Positions 48,446 to 57,722 of a stretch of 64,000 nt of DNA are shown here, one piece after another; within the stretch, counting starts at the first letter, position 1; every line of letters starts with the position of its first letter. This DNA is from Clostridiales bacterium (GTDB lineage: Bacteria > Bacillota > Clostridia > Christensenellales > Aristaeellaceae): assembly GCA_004555155.1 (NCBI GenBank), contig SFJH01000002.1, positions 62,001 through 126,000 of the forward strand, given 5' to 3'. Below the pieces are notes generated by a model. The model was not told where the DNA came from. It saw only the letters and a list, made by a program, of their open reading frames with translations, and searched no databases. A program made the translations under genes and the position numbers.

Positions 48446-49696
48446 TCACCGCAGGTCTGTCCGGCGTGCGAATTCCTCCGCGTCCGCATCGGTCACGGGA
48501 TGATCGCTGTAGCGGGCCCGCTCATAGATCTCCGCAGCGCCTTCGGGCAGATTTTCCCTGGCCGTTCGCTCCGGCGTCCACTCCGGATGGCGCAGCCACG
48601 TCCGCTGATAGCGGTAGCGAATGCGCTCCGCGGGCTTCAGCGCGCGCTCATCCACCCGCCGCCGAAATCCCCTGCGGTGCAATCGCCGCACCGCGCGTTC
48701 GGCCGTTGCATCCTCGCGGGTATCGACAATCTCATCCTGATAATCCTCCGTCGAAGCGGTCAGATAATCGTTCAGACGCGCCCACAGCCTGTTCAGCAGC
48801 GCCTTGCACTTTTTCCACAGAACGATCAGCGCAATCGCCGCCAGCACAGCAGCCGCCACCGCCGCCAGCACCATTGCGATCTTTTCCATGATGACGGCGA
48901 ACAGTCCCGGCTCGGCGGCGTCCATCGCAGGCATTCCGCCGAGCCCGCCGCCAACGTCGGCTCCGGTCGTCGCCGTTTCAGGAAAGAGACTGATCAGCCA
49001 GCGGATCACCGCCGCGGCAACAGCCTTCAGCGCTTCCCATGCGCAGCCAACCGCCCGCGCCACTGCAGGCAGTCCAGCGGCCGTCATCGTCACGGCAAAC
49101 AGCGCCGCCGTCAGCAGAAAGTTCTTTCTTCGAATCGTCACCGGCACTGCCTGCATGCCATTGACGGCGCTGCGCAGGCTGACCCGGTTCAGATACAGAA
49201 GCATCAGCGCCCCATAGCACACAAAGCCTGCGATCAGGATTCCGTCCACCGGCGCATAGGGAGACGCCTCGCCCAGATCGGCGCCCACGTTCACCAGAAT
49301 CTGCGCCAGGATATGCGCCACGACGCACAGAACGCACACCGCCGGGTGCAGCTCTCTGCCGTGATCCCAACCCGCCATCTGCAGTCCGCCGAGCAGCATC
49401 CCTGCATACAGCGCAGGAATCAGAAGCGCAGCGTGCACCTCGCGAACCGGCAGCAGCACGGCACCCGCGCCCATCAGCGCCGCCGAAAACAGCACGCCCG
49501 TCGCCAGGCGCAGCCTTCCCCGAATCAGCAGGCACATCCAGGCCAGCGCGATGTACAACGCCATCACCGCCAGCGCCGCATCCACCCGATCCGGCGCGGC
49601 CAGCGCGCAGATCAGCATGGGAACCGGCAGCGAGCCGGACGCCAGCAGCACGGGGAACTGACACTTCCGCCGGAAATCCATTCCCTTCCATCTCAT
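48446..49696 (-). CDS. Membrane protein with C-terminal DUF4129-like domain
   Basis: A 416-residue integral membrane protein. About six hydrophobic segments lie in residues 15-215 and one more near 275-300. The C-terminal soluble part (AERIRYRYQRTWLRHPEW...ENLPEGAAEIYERARYSDHPV) matches the DUF4129 ending that usually follows a transglutaminase domain. Here the transglutaminase itself is absent. It is the third gene of a MoxR-DUF58-DUF4129 cassette and overlaps the DUF58 gene by 4 bp. Such cassettes are thought to assemble or chaperone extracytoplasmic complexes. Confidence 0.78.
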   Translation of the reverse strand: MRWKGMDFRRKCQFPVLLASGSLPVPMLICALAAPDRVDAALAVMALYIALAWMCLLIRGRLRLATGVLFSAALMGAGAVLLPVREVHAALLIPALYAGMLLGGLQMAGWDHGRELHPAVCVLCVVAHILAQILVNVGADLGEASPYAPVDGILIAGFVCYGALMLLYLNRVSLRSAVNGMQAVPVTIRRKNFLLTAALFAVTMTAAGLPAVARAVGCAWEALKAVAAAVIRWLISLFPETATTGADVGGGLGGMPAMDAAEPGLFAVIMEKIAMVLAAVAAAVLAAIALIVLWKKCKALLNRLWARLNDYLTASTEDYQDEIVDTREDATAERAVRRLHRRGFRRRVDERALKPAERIRYRYQRTWLRHPEWTPERTARENLPEGAAEIYERARYSDHPVTDADAEEFARRTDLR

Positions 49697-50769
49697 GCCG
49701 CCGCACCGCCTTCCAGCACGTGCAGACAGACCGTATTGCCGCGCAGACGCAGCGCCCGGAGCCGCTCCTGAAGCGCCTCGCTGTCATAGCAGGAGAGCAC
49801 GATCATATCCAGATCCGTGTAGGCGGTCAGCGACTCCAGAAAGGTGTTGAAGCTGCGCACGCGCAGCACTCTCAGATGCGCGAACGCGCTGAGCAGCTCC
49901 TCCTCCCGGGCCGCGCCGCCGGAGGGTGGAAACACCGTACACGTCTCGAGATCGTCCAGCGGCATGTTGGTCGCGAAGCCCGCGGTCAGCCCCGCGCGCA
50001 GCGCGCGGACGCACAGCGTGGCGGCCATGGAGATCGCCCGCTCAATCCTGTCCTGCTCGTATTCCATCAGATTGTCCCACTGCGCTTCCTTGAGCTGGGC
50101 ATTGATCACCACCATCAACCTGCTCTGCGCGGAAAAGTCGTGCACGCGCGCGTGAACCTCGCCGGTGCGCGCCGTGGCCGGCCAGTGGATATCCCGCACC
50201 GGATCTCCGGGGCGATAAGGGCGCACGCAGTTGACCAGAAACGGATCCCGCAGCAGCTGGCGCTCCACCATGCAGTCGCCCAGCAGCCGCGAAAGCGGCT
50301 CGGGAATCTCCTGCTCGTCCAGCAGCCTGGGATAGACCACCACCGGCGCATTCATGCGCTGATCCCGGCTGCACTGGAACAGGCCCGCCACGTCGCCCGC
50401 CGTCAGGCAGGCGTTGCCAATGTTGTACGCGCCGCGGTGCAGAAAGCGCACCCTGTGCCGCCGGGTGATGCGCTGATAGGGCATCAGCGTAAACAGGCTT
50501 TTGTGATAGATATAGCCGTTTGCATCTGGATTCTGCTGCCGGTTGAACTGCAGATTCTGGGAGATGCGGCTCTCCAGACGAAGCCAGGGCACCAGCATCG
50601 GCCGGTCGTTACTGATGACCTCCACCAGCTCGGCCTCCTCGCCCTCGAACACCGCCGGTCTGGAAAACGACCGGCTGCACTTCAGCCCCTTCAGGCCGAA
50701 CTTCTGCAGCAGCAGCCCATAGGCCGTGCAGATGCCGGCAAACACCAGCAGGATGACGATCACGCTCAT
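49693..50769 (-). CDS. DUF58 domain-containing protein
   Basis: A 358-residue protein with one N-terminal membrane anchor (VIVILLVFAGICTAYGLLL) and a DUF58 core: the hallmark YRPGDPVRDIHWPATARTGEVHARVHD lies near residues 185-210. A vWA-like C-terminal part follows, with LRVLRVRSFNTFLESL and MIVLSCYDSE. It is paired with MoxR in most genomes, where the ATPase is believed to remodel vWA/DUF58 partners. It overlaps both its neighbours by 4 bp. Confidence 0.9.
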   Translation of the reverse strand: MSVIVILLVFAGICTAYGLLLQKFGLKGLKCSRSFSRPAVFEGEEAELVEVISNDRPMLVPWLRLESRISQNLQFNRQQNPDANGYIYHKSLFTLMPYQRITRRHRVRFLHRGAYNIGNACLTAGDVAGLFQCSRDQRMNAPVVVYPRLLDEQEIPEPLSRLLGDCMVERQLLRDPFLVNCVRPYRPGDPVRDIHWPATARTGEVHARVHDFSAQSRLMVVINAQLKEAQWDNLMEYEQDRIERAISMAATLCVRALRAGLTAGFATNMPLDDLETCTVFPPSGGAAREEELLSAFAHLRVLRVRSFNTFLESLTAYTDLDMIVLSCYDSEALQERLRALRLRGNTVCLHVLEGGAAA

Positions 50770-51713
50770 GGCCGTTCTTCGGTGGGCGCGGGCGTTTTGC
50801 CGACCGCTTCCCGAATCAGCTCCGCTGCGCTGAACTGGGCGGACAGTCCCCGGGGGATCACGCGATGCGCCAGCACCGGAACCGCCAGCTCCTTCACGTC
50901 ATCCGGGATGACGTAGTCCCTTCCGCGAATGGCCGCCAACGCCTGACACGCCCGCATCAGCGCGAGCAGCGCGCGGGGGGACGGGCCCAGCCGCACCTTT
51001 TCCGGATCCCGCGCCGCCTCGCAGATCGCGGCGATATAGCGCAGCACCTCCCCGGACACCCGGCATGCCGCGCACAGCGCCGACGCCTCGGACACCCTTG
51101 CGCCATCCGACACATGCTCCAGTTCAGCCAGCGGATTGTTCTCCATAAACCGCTGCATCATGAAGACCGCTTCGTCCTCCGTGGGATAGCCCAGCGACAG
51201 GCGGATCAGAAAGCGATCCAGCTGCGCCTCGGGCAGCGGAAAGGTGCCCTGCGTCTCCACGGGATTCTGTGTGGCGATGACCAGAAACGGCCGCTCCAGC
51301 CGATAGGTCACGCCGCCCTCTGTCACCTGCCGCTCCTCCATACATTCCAGCAAAGCCGACTGGGTGCGCGGCGTAGCGCGGTTGATCTCGTCCGCCAGCA
51401 GGATATTGGTAAACACAGGGCCCTTCAGAAAGCTGAATTCGCCGGTCTGCTGACTGAAGACGCGCATGCCGGTGATATCCGCCGGGAGCAGATCGGGCGT
51501 GAACTGCACGCGGGAAAACCCGCAGCGCAGCGTTTTCGCCAGCGCCTTCGCCAGCGTGGTCTTGCCCGTGCCGGGAACATCCTCCAGCAGCACATGGCCG
51601 CCGGAAAGCAGCGCAACCAGCACCAGCTCGATCTGACCTTCCTTCCCGACCACCACCCGTCCGATGTTCTCCCGCAGCTTTTCCGCCAGCCGGCTGATCT
51701 CTCTGTATTCCAT
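50766..51713 (-). CDS. MoxR-family AAA+ ATPase
   Basis: A 315-residue AAA+ chaperone. Walker A is EDVPGTGKTT (near 44-53), Walker B ILLADEIN (near 107-114), sensor 1 LVIATQNPVETQGTFPLPEAQLDRF (near 150) and an Arg-rich sensor 2 SPRALLALMRACQ. MoxR proteins use ATP to insert metals or mature partner complexes. The ATG at 51713 has GGAG 9 nt upstream; an ATG at 51722 is an alternative. First gene of the cassette with DUF58 and DUF4129. Confidence 0.94.
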   Translation of the reverse strand: MEYREISRLAEKLRENIGRVVVGKEGQIELVLVALLSGGHVLLEDVPGTGKTTLAKALAKTLRCGFSRVQFTPDLLPADITGMRVFSQQTGEFSFLKGPVFTNILLADEINRATPRTQSALLECMEERQVTEGGVTYRLERPFLVIATQNPVETQGTFPLPEAQLDRFLIRLSLGYPTEDEAVFMMQRFMENNPLAELEHVSDGARVSEASALCAACRVSGEVLRYIAAICEAARDPEKVRLGPSPRALLALMRACQALAAIRGRDYVIPDDVKELAVPVLAHRVIPRGLSAQFSAAELIREAVGKTPAPTEERP

Positions 51714-51743
51714 TGATTTCATCTCCGTTTCCGCCGTCGTCTG

Positions 51744-52811
51744 TCAAACGCCCTTCCGCGTGGCAGCCAGCGCGATCGCCGCTCCCAGCGCGCCGCCCAG
51801 CAGCTTCGTCGCCAGCAGCGGCACGATCATGGACGCGTCCACGCCGGCCACAAAGCCCAGATGCGCCGCGAACGCCGACGCCGCGCACACCATAAACGCC
51901 GCATTGACGATCTTCCCGCGCCGATCCATGTCCTTCACCAGCGCGATCGCCGGAAGCACGCTGACCATGCCGATCAGCAGTCCTGCGGCGCTGGCGCTGT
52001 TCATGCCGGTGCGCGCGCTCATCCACTGCAGCGGCTTCTTCAGCGCGCGCTGCAAAAGCTCCGCCACCGGCAGGCTGCCCAGCATCACAATGCCGATCGC
52101 GGCGACAACCTCCATCGCTTCACCAATGGGCGCAAGGCCCGGCACGAGCTCACGTCCCGTCATATAGGTCACCGCGCCCAGCGCAAGACCTGCAGTCGTC
52201 AGAATCTGTATGCCCCGGGCAAATGCGGCAAAGCCGCGGATCATGCCGTTTGTCCGCTTCCAGATGCCCAGCAGCAGCAGCGCCGCCAGAATCAGCATCG
52301 GCACGCTCTGCCAGAGGGTGCTGCCCAGCGACAGCCCGCACAGCAGTCCGCCGACCACCAGCGCCACCGGCATGGCGATCAGTCCAAACAGAATTCCCCG
52401 GGCGAAATCCGGACGGTCGCTCTCCCCGAGCATCCCCATGCCCACAGGGATGGTAAACGTCACCGTGCAGCCCAGAATCGCCGCCGTCAGCACGCCTGCA
52501 TAGCGCCCCACCTGCGGATTCTCCGCCAGATCCAGCGCCAGCTGATATCCGCCCATGTCGATGGCCAGAATCCCGCCGAAAATCGCCGGGTCGAGGCCGA
52601 CGCTGCGGCACAGCGGCGCAAAGGCGCATTCGATCAGCCGCGCAATCCAGGGCGTCAGACACAGGATCCCCACCATGGAGAGCGCCGTAGAGCCCATCAG
52701 CAGAAAGCCGTCTTCGAATTTTTTCCCCAGTCCCAGTTTATTTCCGAAGATACGATCCGCGCCGCCGACGAGCGCGCCGGCGGCCATGATCCACATGATT
52801 GCCTGTTCCAT
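51744..52811 (-). CDS. eutH: EutH-family ethanolamine transporter-like protein
   Basis: A 355-residue membrane protein with about ten hydrophobic segments. It matches EutH: AIMWIMAAGALVGGADRIFGNKLGLGKKFEDGFLLMGSTALSM is the typical start, and GGILAIDMGGYQLA and NSASAAGLLIGMVSVLPA follow. EutH brings ethanolamine into the cell, notably at low pH. No eut catabolic or microcompartment gene is in the window, so substrate and purpose here are open. An ATG at 52811 with GAGG upstream is preferred to a GTG at 52817. It follows the aminopeptidase by 10 bp. Confidence 0.88.
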   Translation of the reverse strand: MEQAIMWIMAAGALVGGADRIFGNKLGLGKKFEDGFLLMGSTALSMVGILCLTPWIARLIECAFAPLCRSVGLDPAIFGGILAIDMGGYQLALDLAENPQVGRYAGVLTAAILGCTVTFTIPVGMGMLGESDRPDFARGILFGLIAMPVALVVGGLLCGLSLGSTLWQSVPMLILAALLLLGIWKRTNGMIRGFAAFARGIQILTTAGLALGAVTYMTGRELVPGLAPIGEAMEVVAAIGIVMLGSLPVAELLQRALKKPLQWMSARTGMNSASAAGLLIGMVSVLPAIALVKDMDRRGKIVNAAFMVCAASAFAAHLGFVAGVDASMIVPLLATKLLGGALGAAIALAATRKGV

Positions 52812-52821
52812 GCGCACAACC

Positions 52822-54066
52822 TCAGCCCCGCATGACGGCTTCGATGTCCTCGATGGTTCTCGGCGTAACCGCAGACAGATTCTCGCAGCCGCCTTCGGTC
52901 ACGAGACAGTTGTCCTCCACGCGGAAGCCAATTCCCCATTCCTCATGATAAATGCCCACGTCCACGCAGAACACCATGCCCGGCGCGACGACCTCGGGGC
53001 GCTTCACCGCGTCGTGCACGTCGTAGCCCACGTGATGCGCGCCGCCATGCCACATGTAGGTGCCGATTTCGTCCACGCTTTTGATCACGCCCGCGTCCTT
53101 CAGGCGCTCGGCGTTGTAGCGGCGGATGGTGGCGTCCACGTCGTTCATCTTCATCCCCGGCCTGATGATGGAAAACATGTAATCCGAGGTCGCCAGCGCG
53201 CAGCTGTACAGGAGCCGCTGGCGTTCGGTGAAGCGTCCGTTGCAGGGCCAGCCGCGGGAGACATCGGTCATCAGACTGTCGTGCTGCGCGCCGACGTCGT
53301 TGAGCACCATGTCGCCGTCCTGCGCCTGACCCGTGTAGGAATAATAGTGGATGCAGAAGTTGTTCCTGCCCGCGGAGATGATCGACGGGAAGCCGGGGCC
53401 CTGAGGGCCGTACTGTCCCAGCGCGCGGTCGAACTCCGCCTTGTACTGATATTCATACATGCCGGGACGCGAGGCCTTCATCATCGCCAGGATGCCGTCG
53501 CGGGTGATGAGCTCCGCCCTTCGGATGGCCTCCAGCTCGCAGGGCTGCTTGATCGTGCGCAGGCGACGGACAATCGCGTTGGCGTTTTCCACCTTCAGAT
53601 AGGGATATTCCTTCTGAAGGACGCGCAGAAAAGCGTGCGCCGGACGGTCGATATCCGCCGGACTGACCCGGAACAGATCGAGATAGACGCTTTCGTAGTT
53701 TCCACTGGCAGCCAGCGCGTGAAAATCCGTCTCGAAGGCGCTCACATAGCGGATATCGCCCACGCCGGAGAGCGCTTCCGCCTCGGCAGCCTTGATCCTC
53801 CGACCGCTCCAGCGCTCCACCATCGCGTCCGGCGGCAGGATATAGGCGCGCTCCTCCACCTGCCCGTCGGAGTCCTTGATCGCCAGAAGCACGGTCTGCT
53901 TCTGGTCCATTCCCATCAGATAGAGAAAATCGCGGTCGGCAAAGAAGGGATAGTATTCATCGTTGGTTTTCCGAATCTCCTCACCGGCAAACACTGCCAG
54001 CAGGGAGTTGGGCTTCATATCCGCGTACAGGCGGCTGCGGTTGCCCGCATGGAATTCCTTTTGCAT
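52822..54066 (-). CDS. Aminopeptidase P family (Xaa-Pro) metallopeptidase
   Basis: A 414-residue M24B peptidase that removes N-terminal residues before proline. N-terminal creatinase-like domain about 1-165, pita-bread domain about 175-400. Metal ligands: D257 (LNDVGAQ), D268 (MTDVSRG), H345 or H344 (GGAHHVGYDVHD) and E384 (GFRVED). The fourth ligand, usually Glu in an EPG motif, is Asp here (VDVGIY, D369). It is cotranscribed with eutH, from a promoter at 54111-54139. Cytoplasmic; probably uses imported proline-containing peptides. Confidence 0.92.
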   Translation of the reverse strand: MQKEFHAGNRSRLYADMKPNSLLAVFAGEEIRKTNDEYYPFFADRDFLYLMGMDQKQTVLLAIKDSDGQVEERAYILPPDAMVERWSGRRIKAAEAEALSGVGDIRYVSAFETDFHALAASGNYESVYLDLFRVSPADIDRPAHAFLRVLQKEYPYLKVENANAIVRRLRTIKQPCELEAIRRAELITRDGILAMMKASRPGMYEYQYKAEFDRALGQYGPQGPGFPSIISAGRNNFCIHYYSYTGQAQDGDMVLNDVGAQHDSLMTDVSRGWPCNGRFTERQRLLYSCALATSDYMFSIIRPGMKMNDVDATIRRYNAERLKDAGVIKSVDEIGTYMWHGGAHHVGYDVHDAVKRPEVVAPGMVFCVDVGIYHEEWGIGFRVEDNCLVTEGGCENLSAVTPRTIEDIEAVMRG

Positions 54067-54110
54067 GGATCATAACCTCCGGAAGAGTTGTCATTGCCTC
54101 CATAAGATTT

Positions 54111-54139
54111 AGAATAGCACAGATTCCCGTTCACTTCAA
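54111..54139 (-). promoter_or_regulatory. Sigma-A promoter of the aminopeptidase P-eutH unit
   Basis: TTGAAG (54134-54139), 17-bp spacer, TATTCT (54111-54116), minus strand. Confidence 0.6.
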
Positions 54140-54246
54140 GTCGAACGGCGCGCGTTTCGAAAAAGAAATTCAATCAGTTAACGGCCCCGTGATGCAACCT
54201 GCAGCTTCATCTGATATATTCAATACGCAGATCATTGGAAAGGAAG

Positions 54247-54681
54247 ATGACCCATACCATGTACACCGCAAAACAGATGATCGTGATGCGCCGCGATTTG
54301 AAGATGCGCAAGGGAAAGATCGCCGCGCAGGCAGGACACGCTTGCGTGGAGGCCGTGCTGGCCGCGCTGGCGCGCGACGGACTGCTGAACCGGGTGACCG
54401 TCGGCGCGGAGGGCGTCTCGCTGGCCGTGGCGGAAAGCGACGATCGGCCGATCTGCCAGTGGTTCCGGAACGGCGAGGCGAAGATCTGCGTCTATGTGGA
54501 TTCCGAGGAGGCGCTGCTGGAGCTCGACCGAAAGGCCGGAGAAGCCGGCATTCTGTCCGCGCTGATCCAGGACGCGGGCATGACCGAGTTCCACGGCGAG
54601 CCGACCTATACCTGTCTGGCCTTTGAGCCCCTTCCCGCCGAGCGTGTCGATCCCATCACCGGCGATCTGCCGCTGTACTGA
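54247..54681 (+). CDS. pth2: Peptidyl-tRNA hydrolase 2 family protein
   Basis: A 144-residue Pth2, the archaeal/eukaryotic-type peptidyl-tRNA hydrolase, unrelated in fold to bacterial Pth. The family motifs are clear: VMRRDLKMRKGKIAAQAGHACVEA (near 14-37) and LIQDAGMTEFHGEPTYTCLAFEP (near 104-126). Pth2 is uncommon in bacteria. AAAGGA lies close to the ATG at 54247; starts at 54235 or 54259 cannot be excluded. It stands alone before the ABC importer promoter. Whether it acts on peptidyl-tRNA or has another role here is not known. Confidence 0.9.
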   Translation: MTHTMYTAKQMIVMRRDLKMRKGKIAAQAGHACVEAVLAALARDGLLNRVTVGAEGVSLAVAESDDRPICQWFRNGEAKICVYVDSEEALLELDRKAGEAGILSALIQDAGMTEFHGEPTYTCLAFEPLPAERVDPITGDLPLY

Positions 54682-54714
54682 CACATATAGGATGCATCTT
54701 TTTTTCTGCGGGCG

Positions 54715-54743
54715 TTGACTTGACCCGCGCCTTGGACTAAAAT
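54715..54743 (+). promoter_or_regulatory. Sigma-A promoter of the ABC importer operon
   Basis: TTGACT (54715-54720), 17-bp spacer, TAAAAT (54738-54743). The leader of about 70 nt contains a small GATTCCG/CGGAATC hairpin at 54772-54789. Confidence 0.8.
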
Positions 54744-54821
54744 GAAGTTGATCATCATCCGGCCAGAACCGGATTCCGCCTGCGGAATCGCGCCAAATTG
54801 AACCACCAAGGAAGGGATCGC

Positions 54822-55943
54822 ATGAAAGTTGTATTGCAGAACCTGACGAAGAAGTATCCCAGCCGCAACAAGAACAGCCGCGGAGAGGTCGTCGCCGTCA
54901 ACGACTTCTCTTTCGAAATCCCCGACGGCCAGCTGATCGGACTGCTCGGCCCCTCCGGCTGCGGCAAGAGCACGACGCTCAACCTGCTCTCCGGCCTGCA
55001 AAAGCCCACCAGCGGCAGGATCTTTTTCGGCGACGACGACGTGACCCGGCTGCCCGCAGAGAAGCGCGGCGTGGGCGTGGTCTTTCAGAACTACGCGCTG
55101 TATCCCCATCTGACCGTGCTGCAGAACATCCTGTTCCCGCTGCAGAACCTGAAGGGCAAGGACAGGCTGTCCAAGTCCGCCATGCTGGAGAAGGCCAACG
55201 AGGTCGCCCGTCTGGTTCAGATCGACGGGCTGATGGACCGCAGGCCCAGCGAGCTCTCCGGCGGCCAGCAGCAGCGCGTAGCCATCGCGCGCGCATTGGT
55301 CAAGATGCCCCGCATTCTGCTGATGGACGAGCCGCTGTCCAATCTGGACGCGCGGCTGCGCCTGCAGACCCGCGAGGAAATCCGCCGGATTCAGCGCGAA
55401 ACGAAGATCACCACCGTATTCGTCACCCACGATCAGGACGAGGCCATGAGTATCTCCGATATGATCGTGGTCATGAAGGACGGCGTAGTACAGCAGATCG
55501 GCAAGCCCCAGGAGGTCTACGACGATCCGGTCAACCTGTTCGTCGCGAAGTTTCTGGGCACGCCGCCCATCAACGTCTTCCGCGGAAGCGTCCGGGGCGG
55601 CAGACTGTACATCGGCGAAGACGTCCTGCTGCGCGTAAACGGCGTGCCCGACCAGCAGGTGTTCGTCGGGATCCGTCCGGAGGGCTTTGTTCTGAACGAT
55701 CGCGGCGCGTTTGGCTGCGCGCTGGGGCGCGTGGAGGTCATGGGACGCGACATCAGCGTGGTCGCCGCGCATCCCAACGCCGAATCGCCCACGGTGCGCG
55801 CCATCATCAGCGCGGAAAACCGGGCGAACGTCGCCGCCGGAGAGGTTCGATTCGACGTCAAGCCCGGCAAGGTCTTCCTCTTCAACCAGGCGACGCAGGA
55901 GCGGATTCGCTTCAAGACGGACGGACGCGGGAGTGATACATAA
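54822..55943 (+). CDS. ABC transporter ATP-binding protein, sugar-type (MsmX/UgpC group)
   Basis: A 373-residue CUT1-family ATPase. Walker A GPSGCGKST (43-51), Q-loop VFQNYALYPHLTV near 88-100, signature LSGGQQQR near 147, Walker B ILLMDEPLSNLDARLR near 167 and the switch His in FVTHDQDEAMSISD near 200. The C-terminal 130 residues form the TOBE regulatory domain. It powers import by the two permeases encoded next. Finding the ATPase as the first gene of the importer operon is less usual in Bacillota, where one shared MsmX often serves several importers. AAGGAAGG precedes the ATG. Confidence 0.94.
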   Translation: MKVVLQNLTKKYPSRNKNSRGEVVAVNDFSFEIPDGQLIGLLGPSGCGKSTTLNLLSGLQKPTSGRIFFGDDDVTRLPAEKRGVGVVFQNYALYPHLTVLQNILFPLQNLKGKDRLSKSAMLEKANEVARLVQIDGLMDRRPSELSGGQQQRVAIARALVKMPRILLMDEPLSNLDARLRLQTREEIRRIQRETKITTVFVTHDQDEAMSISDMIVVMKDGVVQQIGKPQEVYDDPVNLFVAKFLGTPPINVFRGSVRGGRLYIGEDVLLRVNGVPDQQVFVGIRPEGFVLNDRGAFGCALGRVEVMGRDISVVAAHPNAESPTVRAIISAENRANVAAGEVRFDVKPGKVFLFNQATQERIRFKTDGRGSDT

Positions 55944-56836
55944 TGGATAAAAAGAGCATGAAGGGCTGGCTGTATCTGCTTCCGGCGATTCTCTTTCTGG
56001 GATTTTTTCTGGTCTATCCGCTGATCGACGTGTTCATCTACTCCTTCGAGGAGGGCTATAACTCCGCCTCCCAGACCTACTACGGCGTCGGCCTGTACAA
56101 CTACGCCTATGTGCTGCGCGACCCCTACTTCCTTCAGGCGGTGAAGAACACCTTCATTCTGGTGATCATCACCGTGCCGGTCTCCACGGGACTTGCGCTG
56201 CTGATCTCCGTGGGCCTGAGTTCCATCAAGCCGCTTCGGAACCTGTACCAGACGGTCTACTTCCTGCCCTACGTCACCAACACGCTGGCGGTGGGGCTGG
56301 TGTTCATGATCCTGTTCAAGCAGACGCCCTACACCGACGGCCTGGTGAATCTGATCCTCGGCTGGTTCGGCGCAGGCCCGGTGGATTTCATCGACGGCCC
56401 CTATTGGGCCAAGATGTTCGTGCTGTGCTTCTATACGGTCTGGGTGGTCATGCCGTTCAAGATCCTGATTCTGACCAGCGCGCTGGCGAGCGTCAATCAG
56501 AGCTACTACAACGCCGCCAAGGTGGACGGCACGTCCCGGCTTCGCGTCTTCACGAAAATTTCGCTGCCGATGATCTCCCCCACCGTGTTCTATCTGATCA
56601 TCACGGGCTTCATCGGCGCCTTCAAGGCGTACAGCGACGCGGTCGCGCTGTTCGGCGCCAATCTGAACGCCGCCGGGATGAACACCATCGTCGGCTATGT
56701 CTACGACATGCTGTACGGCGACAGCGGCGGCTATCCATCCTTTGCTTCGGCAGCCGCGATCATCCTGTTCGCCATCGTGCTGACCATCACCTGCATCAAC
56801 CTGCTGGTCAGCAGAAAGCACGTGCACTATGAGTGA
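55943..56836 (+). CDS. ABC sugar-type permease (MalF/UgpA-like)
   Basis: A 297-residue membrane permease with six predicted helices. The EAA loop that docks the ATPase is YYNAAKVDGTSRLRVFTKISLPMISPT (near 190-216). It pairs with the next gene to form the channel. It starts one base inside the ATPase stop (TAATG) and overlaps the next gene by 8 bp, so the operon is tightly coupled. The transported compound may be a sugar, oligosaccharide or glycerol phosphate derivative; the CUT1 family does not settle this. Confidence 0.93.
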   Translation: MDKKSMKGWLYLLPAILFLGFFLVYPLIDVFIYSFEEGYNSASQTYYGVGLYNYAYVLRDPYFLQAVKNTFILVIITVPVSTGLALLISVGLSSIKPLRNLYQTVYFLPYVTNTLAVGLVFMILFKQTPYTDGLVNLILGWFGAGPVDFIDGPYWAKMFVLCFYTVWVVMPFKILILTSALASVNQSYYNAAKVDGTSRLRVFTKISLPMISPTVFYLIITGFIGAFKAYSDAVALFGANLNAAGMNTIVGYVYDMLYGDSGGYPSFASAAAIILFAIVLTITCINLLVSRKHVHYE

Positions 56837-57722
56837 GGTCGGAAAAATGGACAAGCACACGGATTATGCAAAGCTCGAACGCGCCGCCCGAACCCGCAAG
56901 GCGCTCGCCAGCATCGCAGTCTACGCGCTGCTGACGGTGTGGGCGGTGATCGTGCTGTTCCCCTTTTACTGGATGCTGCTGTCGTCCGTCAAGAGCTACA
57001 GCGCGTACAATTCTGAGTACATTCCCCAGTTCTTCACCCTCGCACCCACCTTGCAAAACTACGTGGATGCGTTCACCGCCGTGCCGCTGGCGCGGTACTT
57101 CGCCAACACGCTGATCTTCACCGTCGTGACCACCCTTCTCATGCTGGCGGTCACGGTGCTTGCAGCCTTCGCCTTCGCGCGGCTGAACTTTCGCGGGCGA
57201 AATCTGGCGTTCGTCGCGTTCCTTTCGCTGATGATGATCCCCAACGAGCTGGTGATCATCACCAACTTCGTGACCATCACCAATCTGGATCTGCGCAACA
57301 CCTTTCTGGGCCTGATCCTGCCGTCGGTCACGTCGGTGTTTTACATCTACCTGCTGAAGGAGAATTTCGCCCAGGTGCCGGACGAGCTGTACTACGCCGC
57401 AAAGGTGGACAACACCTCCGATCTGAAGTACCTGATGAAGGTCATGATCCCCATCTGCAAGCCGACTCTGGTGACGATCACCATCCTGAAGGTCATCGAA
57501 TGCTGGAATTCCTACGTGTGGCCCCGGCTGATCACCGACGATCAGGCCTATTTCCTGGTCTCCAACGGCATCCAGGAGATCCGCGAAAATGGCTTTGGCC
57601 GCGAGAACGTCCCTGCAATGATGGCGGCGGTCGTGGTGATCTCCGTACCGCTGATCGTGTTGTTCCTGATCTTTCACAAGAAGATCATGGCCGGCGTCGC
57701 GAGAGGAGGCACGAAGGGATGA
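56829..57722 (+). CDS. ABC sugar-type permease (MalG/UgpE-like)
   Basis: A 297-residue membrane permease, partner of the preceding gene. It has six helices, the MalG-like PFYWMLLSSVK segment after helix 1 and the EAA loop ELYYAAKVDNTSDLKYLMKVMIPICKP near 184-210. The C-terminus is short. Its stop overlaps the start of the substrate-binding protein gene (ATGA). Same operon and substrate as above. Confidence 0.93.
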   Translation: MSEVGKMDKHTDYAKLERAARTRKALASIAVYALLTVWAVIVLFPFYWMLLSSVKSYSAYNSEYIPQFFTLAPTLQNYVDAFTAVPLARYFANTLIFTVVTTLLMLAVTVLAAFAFARLNFRGRNLAFVAFLSLMMIPNELVIITNFVTITNLDLRNTFLGLILPSVTSVFYIYLLKENFAQVPDELYYAAKVDNTSDLKYLMKVMIPICKPTLVTITILKVIECWNSYVWPRLITDDQAYFLVSNGIQEIRENGFGRENVPAMMAAVVVISVPLIVLFLIFHKKIMAGVARGGTKG

